Below the pieces are notes generated by a model. That model was given only the letters and a program-made list of their open reading frames with translations. It was not told the origin of the DNA and did no database searches. A program made the position numbers and the translations under genes. Below, piece after piece: positions 1-12,300 of a stretch of 64,000 nucleotides of DNA (within the stretch, counting starts at the first letter, position 1; the number at the start of each line of letters is the position of its first letter). The stretch comes from Anastatus disparis (lineage: Eukaryota > Arthropoda > Insecta > Hymenoptera > Eupelmidae), in assembly GCA_017163975.1 (NCBI GenBank), contig JAFFSR010000220.1, forward strand, positions 18,804,001 through 18,868,000, in the 5' to 3' direction.

Positions 1-789
1 GATAAACAAGATTTTACAATTTAATTTTTTTTTCTCAAAACTTTTATTACTGCTTTTTAAATTACGCGTGAGAAGGTGAAGCGTTTACGTTTCCTTATGC
101 GCGCTGATAATTAATTAACCTTGCCGTAAACGTTAACGTTACACATCAACTATCAAATTAATATAATCCAACGTTAACTCTTTCTATTTAACTTCTCTTC
201 TTTACTGCAAAATTTATTATTTGATCACGTAAATAAGCTAATATATTTATAATAATTTTTGATAATATGCTTTTGAAATTAATTAGACTTTTTTTGAAAA
301 TTGAAGAAAAAGAAAAAAAATTTAATAAATAACCCGGATATTGAAATTTATTATTTGCACGCACTCGCTTGTTTGAATTTAATTTTTTTTCCCCACAAAA
401 TTACATATAATTTTTAAATATTTATTATTACCGGTCGACACTGTTGGTTTTCGTAATTATATTCACGCACTGATCAATTTTATCTAACGATTAAAAAGAT
501 TATTTTAAAAGATTATTTTTAGTGTGCTACACTACGCTTTGGGACACTTTATGTATTACTTAATTTCTACCTACCTGTTACAGTATAGAGTGAGCAGCAG
601 AATAAACACTCTCATTTCTTCGGATAATATTCTCGGATGTCCTTCCTTCCTTCCTTCCTTCCTCCTTCTTCTTGTTCTATTTGCTAAAAATCTATTTGCT
701 CGCTGTACAATTAATCAAATCACCTCTCTCTCTCTTTTTTCTCTAAAAAAACGCGCTTTAAGTTTATTTCTTAAAAAAATTTTATTTTT
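1..789. other. AT-rich flank and pyrimidine-rich stretch, no gene
   Basis: AT-rich DNA to about 600, then CT-rich sequence with the TTCC microsatellite. If the LTR remnant is read on the minus strand, 500-789 would be its leader or internal side, but no gag-like ORF is visible. Confidence 0.5.
641..664. repeat. (TTCC)n microsatellite
   Basis: Tetranucleotide run of about six units inside the pyrimidine-rich stretch 610-800. Confidence 0.85.
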
Positions 790-1130
790 TTTCTAAAACC
801 TCACTGCGTATCCCACACCGCTGCCACCAAAATGTTACGTGGGATTTTTGATACGCACTCCTATGGGGAGTGTGAGGATGTAAAATAATTACAAGAGAAT
901 TAATACAAGTTAACTGGTATTTATTGTAACCCAAAAATACAATGAGAGAGAGACTAGTTACTACTTTACTCTAACGCGTCCGGCGATGGTCTGTCGCTCG
1001 TCGTCGTCCAAAACGACGATGTAAGTTGCCCGCGACGAAGTGCCGAATCAGCACTTCGCGCATCGTGCGACTCTTGGTCCGGAAACTCGGAGTCGCATTT
1101 CTCTGAGTTTCTACCTTATTTTATGTTTTA
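790..1130 (-). mobile_element. End of an LTR retrotransposon (LTR plus primer-binding site), probably Ty3/gypsy type
   Basis: Read on the minus strand, an LTR-like sequence ends CCCACGTAACA at 833. After TTT it is followed by TGGTGGCAGCGG (about 829-818), a tRNA-primer-binding-site-like TGG motif, and then a leader (GGGATACGCAGTGAGG). AATAAA is at complement 925-920 and a TATA-like TATAAAACATA near 1125. The outer LTR edge is not defined. No gag or pol ORF follows, so this is a truncated remnant. The family call rests on layout only. Confidence 0.5.
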
Positions 1131-1382
1131 TATTATAATATACGTACAATATAATGTACGTAGCAATAGTAAAATTTCTCAATTATTTCTACAATATCTC
1201 GAGGAAAAAAACTTTTAACATTTAATAACTTAACTTTTTTCAACATTTGAGTTTTTATCTATCAATGCAAAAATTTTAAAAATTTTAACTTTAAAAACTT
1301 CTAGTTTCTATAAAAAGTTGAATATTTAAAAGTTGGATTAGATAAAAACATAAATATAAAAATTTTAAGATTTTTTTAATGA

Positions 1383-1407
1383 AATCTTGAATAATTTATT
1401 CAAGATT
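1383..1407. repeat. 25-bp palindrome AATCTTGAATAA/TTATTCAAGATT
   Basis: Two perfect 12-bp arms around a single central base in AT-rich DNA. No flanking element is seen. Confidence 0.6.
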
Positions 1408-1688
1408 TTGTTTGTTAATGTCAAGAATAGCTGATTTTATTTCTCGCTATCAATCCATCATACAGTGCATCAGTGCTCTTAATACCCTAAATAACAAATA
1501 GGATAATGTACTACGTGCATATTGCAAAAATGCACAATGGCATGCTTACGTTCCCGTGGACACGGTGAGCTCGTTTACGTAAACGTCAACGTTTTCCAGT
1601 GACGTTAGTTGCATATATTCCTTCGATCTCGATAGAAATACCCAAGCGAAACGAGTTGGAAAATGAAAAAGTCGAGAAAGAGATAGAG

Positions 1689-1708
1689 AAAGAGAGAGAG
1701 AGAGAGAG
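1689..1708. repeat. (GA)n microsatellite
   Basis: AG-rich run within a purine-rich segment. Confidence 0.8.
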
Positions 1709-1839
1709 TAAAAGCAAGAGTGAGTTAAATCCCATGGATAGTATGCAAAAGTTTTCTTCGCGGCTTAATTATGAAAGTTGCTCGTAATACAAACTCCAGC
1801 ATGGCCAAACCAAAATGGAAAGGAGTTATACACTGTGTT

Positions 1840-1840
1840 T

Positions 1841-1890
<50 letters not shown>
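1840..1890. repeat. (TA)n microsatellite
   Basis: About 50 bp of alternating TA with one interruption (TATAAATATA). Confidence 0.9.
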
Positions 1891-1891
<1 letters not shown>

Positions 1892-2315
1892 TCTTGAATT
1901 AATTAACGGAAAAGTCGCCGCGTGAGTTTGCTACGATTATAATGAACTTTTTGCCGCCTCCCATCTTGACTGTTAATCGCGATTAACGCGTATGCAATTT
2001 GGAATGTAACTCGTTGACTTTCAATTTTCTTTTTCTTTTCTCTCTGTATTTTTTTTTATTTTCGTCTGGAAATTAAATTTCATACTGTTGTGGTTTGCCG
2101 AACGTTATTTTTTTTTTCTTGAATTAGCACCTACCTTAATAAGTTTGGCCGGTTTTGCTAAACTGTAATTTCATACTTATCGGATGCTATGCTTGCATAC
2201 AATTAGTAAATTTAAAACAGTATAGTAGGTTTTTCATTGTTTAGTTGACTTTATTTCAATATATGATTTATTGAAATGTATTTATAAATGCATCACAAAT
2301 GCATTATGCATTTAA

Positions 2316-2705
2316 GGGGAGACACAAGTGAAACTGCGTTTTTTAACAAAAAAATGACGTTTATTATTTTTCATTTTTTAACCATAACACGTACAACACA
2401 ATCCATGCGTAATGTTGTTCAAAATTGTCTGAAAAATCTATAAAAAAATTATCAGTCGGGAATATTAAAAATTGTGAGACTAGTTCCATTTTAACTGCTG
2501 CTCGGTTTAGTGGTAAATGAGGCAGCAGCTAAAATGGAACTAGTCTGACAGTTTTTAATATTCCAGGCTGAAAATTTTTTTATAAATTTTCGAGATGATT
2601 CTGAACAACATTACGCATGGATTACGTTGCAGGTGCTATGGCTCAAAAATTAAAAATAAAAAACGTCATTTTTTTGTTGAGAAACACAGTTTCACTTGTG
2701 TCCCC
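2316..2705. mobile_element. 390-bp foldback element (MITE) flanked by TTAA
   Basis: Nearly the whole element is one inverted repeat. The ends are GGGGAGACACAAGTG and CACTTGTGTCCCC, with TTAA immediately outside on both sides (2312-2315, 2706-2709). The arms meet near GACTAGTTCCATTTTA. A TTAA duplication is typical of piggyBac-superfamily insertion, but the ends do not match a family I know. No ORF, so non-autonomous. Confidence 0.85.
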
Positions 2706-2827
2706 TTAAAAAGTTATCTATCACATATATATTAGTAAATTTCAATAAAAATATTAAAATTTACTAATGCATGCATTTCTAATAATTTTATTTACAAAGT
2801 AAACAAAACAAATTTTTCTAATTATTT

Positions 2828-2852
2828 ATTTTTCTTTTTGTTGCAGGTGAGT
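2828..2852 (+). promoter_or_regulatory. Candidate recursive splice site (ratchet point) 1
   Basis: A pyrimidine tract (TTTTTCTTTTTGTTGCAG) runs directly into GTGAGT. AG is at 2845-2846 and GTGAGT at 2847-2852. A strong 3' splice site fused to a strong 5' splice site with no exon between them is the defining form of a zero-length exon used for stepwise removal of very long introns in insects. No coding exon is seen nearby. Confidence 0.6.
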
Positions 2853-5062
2853 AAACACTGATCAATCATTCATATCTGTGTGATACCTTATGGTGAAAGT
2901 GTAAGACTTCATAAAATTTTCAAATAATTTTAAATTTATTGTTCGATGTATTAAAAAAATTACATGAAAATTTCGTTTACACGAATATAAATTAAGTAGG
3001 ATTGATTTCCAGTATTGAGAATAGTATAATTACACAGTTATAAATAATTTTGAATAGCTATAAACAATTGTGCATAGTTTAACGCAAACATTTTTTTCCA
3101 CTAGTGAATGAAGATTTTTTTTTTTAATTTTTTTATGCAAAACCTAAATAATTGAAAAATTACCAGAATTTAGTTTCTGAAAAGTTTCAAGACATATAAC
3201 CTATATAATTTGTTAAAAAGTTGCAAGTTTTTGTAAAATATAATTATTTTGCAAATTATTTAGTTGCATGAGATTTTGGTTGAAGATCTCACGTGAGATT
3301 ATATGAAATTTAAGTATAGGATCTCACGCGAGATCTCATAACATTTTTCGTTAGGGATGGTTAACTTTCGTTTAATTGATTAAAATATTTTTAGGAACTA
3401 AAGTTTGAATATTAAAGAGATAATGTATTTGCATTACAGTAAGGTTTATAAAAAAAAAAATAAACTATTTGATTAATGGATGTCTGTTTATCTAAAATAT
3501 GTAATGAGGAATTTCAAAATTTAGTTAAATTAGTAAAAATAAAATTCTCTTCTTTTACATAGAGAATACAATTTTACCTCGCAAATAATTCATTTCTAAA
3601 TATATTTTCAATATGAAAAAATGGAATTTGGTTTGATAAATAATCATACAAGTTTTTCTTATAATTTAAAATTTTTACTTTTCTTATAATTTTTGTTTTA
3701 GTTAGATTTTACATATTTTTAATTTTTGCGTCTGTTAATTTTAGGTATTTCAATCTCATCTTATTACATCTGCAATAGCATCTTACGCGCCTGAACGCAT
3801 CGATGAACTCCTCTCATTCTGTAGTGTCACACAAACTTTCTAAGAACTTATCGAAACTTGCTAACCACTAGCAATAAAGAGTGAAGAGGGCAGTAATGTA
3901 ACAGCCATTTTAAAAGTGAAAAACTAACCGTAATTAACATTTAAATCACCGTGATGTCGATATATGCAGAGGTTTTTACTATAATTTAACCAAAAAACTG
4001 ACCATGATTTTGACTCCAAATATGAGAGTCGACCTTTGAACCATTACGGCTTTGACTATTAAACTTATTATTATTATGCTCAAAATTATTGAGATTAAAG
4101 GAATCCATCCTTATTTTATTAAACACTGTGATGTTCAGTTCTAAATATTAAAGATTCGATGTTTTTTATTAAACAATTAAAAACTATCAGACTTCTGCAT
4201 CAACGTTTTCATCTAATGAACAACAATTCTTTTTTGCAGAATAAATTCCTGAAAAGCGTTCTTCAATATCATTTGTATTCATTATTCATCTTCATTTTAA
4301 CATTCTCGAACATCTCAAATCAAACGAAATTATTTCTGACAGGCATCATCTTTTTAACTTCATGAACATACAAAAAAATGTATATTCACAAAGTTCTAGC
4401 TCGACGAAAGAGGAAATAAGAAGAACGAAGTCTAGAAAATTTGTTTGCGCCATTTCAACAGTAACCTTTTTTCTTACATGTACATGTATGTATGTGTGTG
4501 TGTAAAACGCATGGGATATAACGAGCACAAGAATTTCTGGTATTCTTGTAGTAGACATGGTTGTTAAAGGATAAACATATGTACATTTACTTGTCCAGGG
4601 TATATATACTACTGAAATGTCTACATTAAAACGAAGTTGCAAAGTAGACATCAGATAGGAGCGAATATTTTGAAGTTGCAAGATATCAGAGTTAAATTGG
4701 ACAACACTCGTTATCTACCCTTAACATTTTTCTCTTTTTTCTTTTTAAATTTTCAGATATGAATTCATGAAGAATTTTGAATAATTAAAATTTTCGTGCA
4801 TTTTAATTAGTTTGAAAATAATTTTTTTTTGTTAATTATTCTTGTAAAAATATGATCCAAATTGTTTTTTATTTCAACGTTGTGTATGTAGTTTTATTTT
4901 TTTCAAAATATTATTTATAATATTTGTTTATAAGCTTTACATTTTTTATTTAAAAATAGTAATCAAATGTCAAAAATAAATATCGCAAATAAAATATAAA
5001 TAAATATTTTCCAGATAATGATTAAAAATTTATATAATGAATTGATCATTCCATTTGTCATA
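2853..5062. other. AT-rich non-coding DNA downstream of ratchet point 1
   Basis: No convincing exon. Holds the paired palindromes at 3286-3334 and an AG|GTATTT site near 3744 that is too weak at the donor to call. A 111-codon minus ORF at 4681-4346 has no recognisable features. Confidence 0.5.
3286..3334. repeat. Two copies of a 14-bp palindrome ATCTCACGYGAGAT
   Basis: ATCTCACGTGAGAT at 3286-3299 is a perfect palindrome containing the E-box CACGTG. ATCTCACGCGAGAT at 3321-3334 is the same with one change. Their starts are 35 bp apart, and the second copy runs on into GATCTCA. Confidence 0.55.
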
Positions 5063-5070
5063 ATATTTAC

Positions 5071-5291
5071 TTTTTTTTTTTTTTTTAACATCGCTATATT
5101 TATGCTATGCTATTTTTGCTATGCTAATCAGCGACGGAGCTTGTAAGTGTGTTTGTGAAAAAAGCACATGTAACGTACTACAGTGGTGCTTGTATCAATC
5201 GCGGCTGGCGAGAGCGGGATTCGAACTCAGAAACTCGAGATTACGAATCCAACGCTCTACCGACTGAGCCACTCATCGGCTCAGTCGTGAT
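5071..5291 (-). mobile_element. tRNA-derived SINE, copy 1, with target-site duplication
   Basis: Head with pol III box A and box B-like sequence, body with GCACATGTAACGTAC and CGACGGAG, and an A-rich tail (T-run on the plus strand). ATATTTACTTTT occurs at both edges (5063-5074 and 5292-5303), a 12-bp target duplication that fixes the borders. Its body tail (CTATGCTATTTTTGCTATGC) is slightly rearranged. Confidence 0.85.
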
Positions 5292-5303
5292 ATATTTACT
5301 TTT

Positions 5304-7917
5304 ATGTCATAAGGAAACTGCTTTTGTCAACGATATTTTTGAAGTTTTTATCAAGAGAAATTATATGCTATCGATCAAAATTTAAGTATTTCATATTACA
5401 TATAATTATACAATAAATTATTATTTTTTACAAAAAATTTTGCAGTTTTATTTCTTTATTGAATCAAAAGGTCTTTAAAATAACTGGCAATTTAAGAGTA
5501 GCAATCAAAAAAGTAAAAATAAGGAAAAAATTAATTAAAACTCATTTTTGCGATAAAATATAAAGCAATCCGATAGTGATCATATCATCAGAGAGCTGTG
5601 AACAAATCCTTTTAGCTTACTCGCGAGAAAATTCTTGTGCGCGCTTTTCGAGCTTTGCAATAACTCATGTCCAATAACCATTTCGCTCTAGAATTCGCTC
5701 GCTTACTACCACTTTATCTCAAGCTTTAAAAGAAAAAAAAAAGAGAAAGAAAAAAAAAGCTCGTTGTAGACTGAGAGAAAGTTGCGCGCGCTGAAATCGA
5801 TTTTTCTTTTTCATATACGCGACTACGACGACGACGACGACGACGTGTCGGTCGGTTGGAGCTGCAGACGAATATACACATCACGAAGTCATCCAAGTCA
5901 TTGACATCCACTGGTGTACGACACATCAAGTGTATATGCGCGCGCCTCGAGGTCGAGAGGGATGCACACAACCCTTTTTTTTTCCTTCTTCTTTTTTTTT
6001 TTTTTTGCACTTTCTCTTCATATATATATACGTATACATATCAACGTGTAGGTATGATGCACCAGACGACATTGTGCTGCATCGATGACTCGAGCAAAGG
6101 GAGCGTCTATGAGCGTGATATATAACGAATAAGGGAGAGATTCCGGTTGAGGAAAAAAAATATATAACGCGCTCTTTTGATTTTATGCATTCCACGTGAT
6201 TCCTCACTCTTGGGCGCATAAGTTTTTTATTTTAGTTTTTTTTTTTTGTTAAAGAGAGCGCGCTTATATCTTTCGTTTTGTAACTTTTGTCTATCAAAAA
6301 CCAACGCGTGTAGTTGAACGAGACAAGTTAAAGATAAACGAGATGAAGAATTTGCTTTTGTCTTTGCTAGTTTTTCAAGAATTTCAATGGTTTTTCATTG
6401 AGCTTTTCCTCGCAAAGATATTTTTCGAAATATTTTATTAAAGCTTTTGAGAAAAATTATGCAAAGATTTTACAGAAATTTTTACTGAAATTTATGAATT
6501 TCGCCACATTTTTATACAAGCTTTTCGCATAAGAGAAGTTTATAGAAAAATGTATACATAATTTTCTACTAAACATTATTACTTGCGAAAATCTTGCATA
6601 ATATCTTACGAAATTCAGAATTTTTCATAAAGATTTATTCAGAACTCATGTATTATTTGTGAAAAAATCTTTGAAAAACTTTGCGAAATTTATTTAACAA
6701 ACTGGGATTGTACGTGAAATTTGATATTTGGGGTAAAAAAATCGTTCAAAATTTTTTTCAATAGTAAATATAATAAAAATTTACGAACTTATTTTTATTA
6801 TAAGCAAATCTTCATGAACTGCTTAAATGAATATAATAAATTTTTTCTCATTTTGTATCTGAAATATTCTTCAATTTTTATTATTATAAGTATTCTAAAG
6901 TATTTACAGAAATATGCAAAAATATTCGAATTTAAATACAAAATTCAATAGCTGCTTTCATTGATATTAAAATTTATGGTGCATAATTTTTTCCACGAGC
7001 TAATAATACATATTTGTTTATGTATTCATCCATTGGTAAAATTCTGATAATTATCTGGCTAGTTACATACCGGGTTGCTTTAATTATCTATACGTTATCG
7101 ATCGAGCAGCGCCTTGGCAATGTGGTGTGTCTCTGATATTCCAATTTGACATATATGGTCATCGCCTTGTTAATAGAAGACGCGTTTATAATTACGTGTA
7201 TATACATGCGCGTAAAACGATGTAATGACAGAGACGAAATATTTCTTTTTGATAAGACGAACGGACTGGTTATGCGATTCATTTTGATATGAATTGCAAA
7301 TGGCGTTGATGTTGTTTTTTTAACGGTAGTAAAATTTCTGTATAAATATATACATGTATGATTAAACGTGTTTGGAGATAAGAATGTTGGTGAGGTACCT
7401 GTTACACGATAGACGATGAAGTGTCATATAATATATCGCTTATTTAGTCTGTTCATTTGGAATATTTTAATTATTGTTTTTTTATAGTTTATAAAAAATG
7501 TGCGAGCGTTTAGATTAGTTGATCTTCGAGTGATTCTTAATTTACAGTTTTATTTGCAAAACTTTATTAACACAGTTTTATTTTTACGCACAATCTTTTT
7601 TATTTCTATATGACTTGTTTTGTATTTGTAGAAGTTATTAACTTGTATAAGAGTTAGCAGAAGATTTATACATACATAATTTATTCAAATATTTGTAACA
7701 ACTTTCTATTTTTAGTTAAATAATGTCGTCATTTATTTGCATGTACACAGAGAGAATTTCCTTATAAATATTGTTCAGTAAATATAGGTGATAGCGGAAT
7801 GCCTTCTAGATACTTTCATCTACATTATTTTGAGAAAAAAAAAAATAATTTAACATTTTTATTTTAAGATAATAAACCATTTTTCTAATCGTCTCAGCCG
7901 AACAAGCAATATTTTTT
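5304..7917. other. GC-richer, GA/CT-rich island (about 5640-6300) in AT-rich DNA
   Basis: Purine and pyrimidine runs, CpG and TATATA tracts. All ORFs here are low complexity (Lys/Arg or Phe/Ser runs). Possible regulatory island; no gene supported. Confidence 0.4.
5822..5845. repeat. (ACG)n trinucleotide run
   Basis: About seven ACG units in a CpG-rich island. Confidence 0.85.
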
Positions 7918-8111
7918 CCTATTTTATTTAACGTCGTTGTATTTATGCTATCATTTTGATGGCAACTAACGACGGAGGTCGTCAATGTGTTTGTGAAAAA
8001 AGCACATGTAATATACAGTGGTGCTTTTATAAATCGACTGAGAGCGGGATTCGAACTCGGCACCTCGATATTACGAATCCATCGCTCTGTCGACTGAACC
8101 ACTGAAGACCT
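7918..8111 (-). mobile_element. tRNA-derived SINE, copy 2
   Basis: Same family: tail TTAAATAAAA (plus strand TTTTATTTAACG), body with GCACATGTAATATACAG, tRNA head with GCGGGATTCGAACTCGG and GACTGAACCACTGA. Box A has base changes. Sits in AT-rich DNA. Confidence 0.85.
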
Positions 8112-9168
8112 CCTTAATAAAATTATAATAGAATAATATTTTCAATGAATATAAATAAAAATAGTATATCAATTGAATCAAAATTTACTATTTTTATCAT
8201 CTTGTCAATTTTTGCTCAATAAAAGAGAAAAAAGTATTAAACGTATTTAATACTTTATTAAAATAATTTCATATTATAATTGATTTCAGATGGATAACCT
8301 ATTTTTATTGTAAACAGATAATGAATAATAATGTATTATTTAAATGATAATCATTAATATTCTCGTATCAAATGAATAAATATCAATAATTATCATTCAT
8401 TTATCGTATTATATTAAATTATTTGATGTTACAAAATAAGTTAATTAATAATATATCATGTGAAATAATTCTTAATGCCAATTTTATAAATAAAGTATTT
8501 AAAAGAATTTAATTATTATTGCTTTTGCATTTATTAACAATTAAATATATGGAATATATACATATAACAATAATTGATATTTTAGTTAAAGAAATATAAG
8601 TCATATAAATTTTTATGAAAATTTAAATATTTAATAGCAATTAAAAATATAGAATCACATTCTATTAGAATAAATAGTTAATTTTTAAAAATAATAGTGA
8701 ACTAATGTTATTTAATTAAAATTTATCGATCAAGTTTTTAAGAGATTTCAAATAAAATTGAAATTAAGTGTGTATGATTATCCCATCAGAGAAAGCAAAA
8801 TACAGTTTACGAATTATTTAACTCAACAAATTCATACAATAACTGTCTTTTCAGTCAGTATTTTTAAATTATTTAATAGAAATAATCTATTTAATAAAAA
8901 AATCCACCTGTTATTTACATGCTCATTTTTTGAATTTCATACTATATAATTATTAATAATGATAAGAACTGACAAACATTATATAAAAAATCATATAAAA
9001 ACAAATAAATGTTAACTAGAAATTATTTTTATCACACGATTTATATAAAACATTTATTTAGAAAAATACGGATTCATCTTACTGATTGTGGCATGGATGA
9101 AATCTATAAATTAAAAAAACAAAGAAAAAAACTAATATTTCCACAACTACATTTCTGATAAAGAAGAT

Positions 9169-9300
9169 ACTTACAGCAGGCTACCGTTTTCAATCTTGAT
9201 AAACTTGTGATCGGACTCTCGTTGTAGTGAACAAGCCGCAACAATCTCGTAACATACAAGCCTCTCTTATACACAAAGGTAAACGTTTAGTTTGTCTGCT
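9169..9300 (-). promoter_or_regulatory. Possible promoter and untranslated first exon ending at a GTAAGT donor
   Basis: On the minus strand a TATAAGAG motif (around 9270-9263) is followed by about 90 nt of mixed-composition sequence that ends at GTAAGT (9174-9169). The only ATG in between opens a short frame that closes after about 21 codons, so any exon here would be untranslated. No downstream coding exon was found. Confidence 0.22.
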
Positions 9301-12300
9301 CTACTGCACTCTGTCGCTCATACTACCCCATAAAGCTCAACTATTGTGTGTTTGTATTAAGTAGATTGTTTTAGGAAACCTTAATACTTGTCTTCTAACT
9401 CCCACATGTTGTTGATATGAAATTGTTGCTTACACGAAATTGTTAGTTCGCTAGTGATAGTTTAGTAGTTAATTTAAAGATATAATAAACTATTTTTGTC
9501 AAAAAATTATTTAATTGTGGAATTTACAGTTCTAAGTTTTTTCTATTTTTTTTAATTATGAAATTTATCTAATAAATAAGTCAAATTTTCATAAATTTTA
9601 TTTCATTAATTTATTTTTTATAATAAATTTTTTTACACTAAACAAAATTTAAACAAAATTATTCATAATAATTGCTAATTTGTTATTTAACAAGTTGATA
9701 TTCTTTTCAATAAATTATGTTAATATACAATAATTTAACAATATTTTTAAAAATCATGTTTTTTTAAAATTAAAAAATGTTATCAACAATGATAGCTGCA
9801 ATACAATCGTAATAATACTTGAACAAAGGTTTAAACATTAGGCAATAAAATCCGTTTTACCTTCCAGTGTAAAATCCATCGCGCTGTTTATTTTCATTTC
9901 CGATGGCCATTATAAAAAAAAAACTAAAGAAACAGCCAAAGACGTCAGTTGGTAACGACGAAAAGCGTGGTTATACGCAACTTGACTTTATGACGCGTGA
10001 ATATCTCTTCTCTTGCGAACACGCGAACGAACTTTTTTTCTTCTTCATCTTCTTCTTCTATCTTCGTCTTTAACTTTTCTGTTTACCGCTAAAGTCTTAA
10101 GACGTTGGTTTAGTGTAGCACGATATAACTAGATACTCAATGGATAACACTGCTTATTCTCTCTTCTTTTTTATGATGTTGCGCGACTTTGCTTCTTTAA
10201 CGTTTTCTTCTTTTTTCTCTCTCTCTCTCTCTCGTCGCTTCTTACTTTCATCAGCTTTTTTTTACTTTTTTTCTTTTACGTTGTCGTTCGTGTTCATAGT
10301 TAGAGAGAAGCTCGGAAGAAAGTGTTACGGTATCTCTTCGTCTTTTCATTGATAAAACTCGAAAGTATTCTTCTGAGTGGGTGGAAAGACGTGTGCTTTC
10401 TGTTAACCGACTCTTATTCTAAGGGTAAACGAACTAGAAAATAAACAAGTTTCAGTTTTTTTTTCTTTTTTAACGTTTATTGTTTACATGAAATCAGTTA
10501 TTGTAACAAATAAAAATAAATTATAACAAATAGCAGATTTTTTAATTAATTATTTGTTTCAAATTAAAAAGGAAATATATGAATGTAATCATATCAGTAC
10601 TAAGAGAAAATTCATTATTTATAATTACTATTTCATGTACCATTTAACTTGAAAATTTTAAAATTCTATTCAATCACAAATTAGAAAAATAAATAAATAA
10701 AATTAATTGACAATTTTTCTAAACTATTTTAAACTTTGATTAAAATACTCTAAAATAATTGATATCACAAATAAATTAGAAACATTAAACGTCCCGAGTG
10801 CATTTGTAAAATCAAAAAGCAGATATATATTTCACACTGAAAGCCACTCATTTAATAAACAGGAAATTGCTGGCTGATGTAGACTAGATGTCACTACTCT
10901 TTATTCATCATGAAAAAAAAATTTTTCTTTTTTTTTCTATTAACTAAATCAATTGACGGGCAAGTATTAATTATTTAATCAACGCAGTAGTACCTTTTTA
11001 TTTGTGAGTAATGTTTCCTGTATCAATTAATGCAGGAGCCGTGGTACGTTATCAAGTTACTATTTATTCGCTTGAATTATTATGCAAGTAGTCGTTTGCC
11101 GTGAGTAATTATAACTAGCAGAAGCCATTAATAGCTATCGTACTATAAACCTTTATTTAACAGTTAAATAAAAATTCAACTCTAAATTATGATTTAACAA
11201 CTAATGGGGAAATTCTATATAGCGATATAGATTAATGCTTGAATGAAAATAGTTTTTTATCAAATTTTTTTTTCATTTTTACGATATTTTTTTATTAATT
11301 TGAATAAATAGTAATTATTAAATGTCATCGTCGTGTAAAATCTGAGCTTGATTTATATCTTGAAGTATTTTAAATAAATTGTTAATGAGAGAATCATTTA
11401 TTAATTTTATATTAATAAAATATTCAACCAATTTTTCATGTAAGAAAACTTTTATATAATAAATTAAACCATATCGAGTCATTAAATTGAATAAATATTG
11501 AAAAATTTTATTTTTATCTCTTCGTTAATTAAAAATATCATTCTTAATAACTAGATTATTAGTGAATCCGATTCTGATGAGTTATGATAAATTTTCTGCG
11601 AGTTGCAATTTGTTTAAAACGTTTGTACTTTTAAAATAATGGTCGATCGATAAGTTACTTTAAAGAACGAAACATGTGATGAGAGACCGCATCATACAAT
11701 TTTATATAGTGCTGCGAAAAACTGCGTTTGAATTTACTTTTATAATCTAGAGTTTACTCTGCAGGGTGATGGTATTTAGTTTTTACTATTGCGGGTGACA
11801 AAGAGTCGGTTGCACTTCCTGGCACCTCTTCTTTCACAACTTGTTATTGGTTCTTTTGCTATACAGATTACGTTGATCTTAGCTGCGGAAATCCTGCCTA
11901 ACAGTTTTCTTCATCATTTTTTTTGAAATACTACGATGAGTCCCTTTTTTTTGTAGACTATGCGTAATCGCACCTTGAGGCATCGGTTATTTTTCGCTCT
12001 GATTTCTGCCACGTAATTATTAGCTGATCACCGGTCATCGGAATAAAAAGAAATAAGTCAATTCGTTTTTTAATCGCGATGCTGCGGTTTTTCACGTTTC
12101 TTTCTAACGCCTTCTCTTTGTCACGCCCACTACAACAATTACGCGCGTTATTCAAACCGCCAAACTAACCAACCTCTTATAACCAATATTTTACCTTTGC
12201 AAAATCTTAAAAGTGTACGAATTTATAAACTATTCATTTATAAATTATTAAATTGTTTATAAAATGATGAAAGAACTTTAAAAGAAAAATTTTATCTTCC

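Noticed and set aside
4346..4681. 111-aa minus-strand ORF
   Set aside because: No domain, signal peptide or splice context; composition fits a chance ORF across a GT/AT-rich stretch.
5210..5280. Functional tRNA gene (and the same in eight other places)
   Set aside because: tRNA-like heads are attached to a common SINE body and A-rich tail, with altered stems. They are SINE copies, not tRNA genes.
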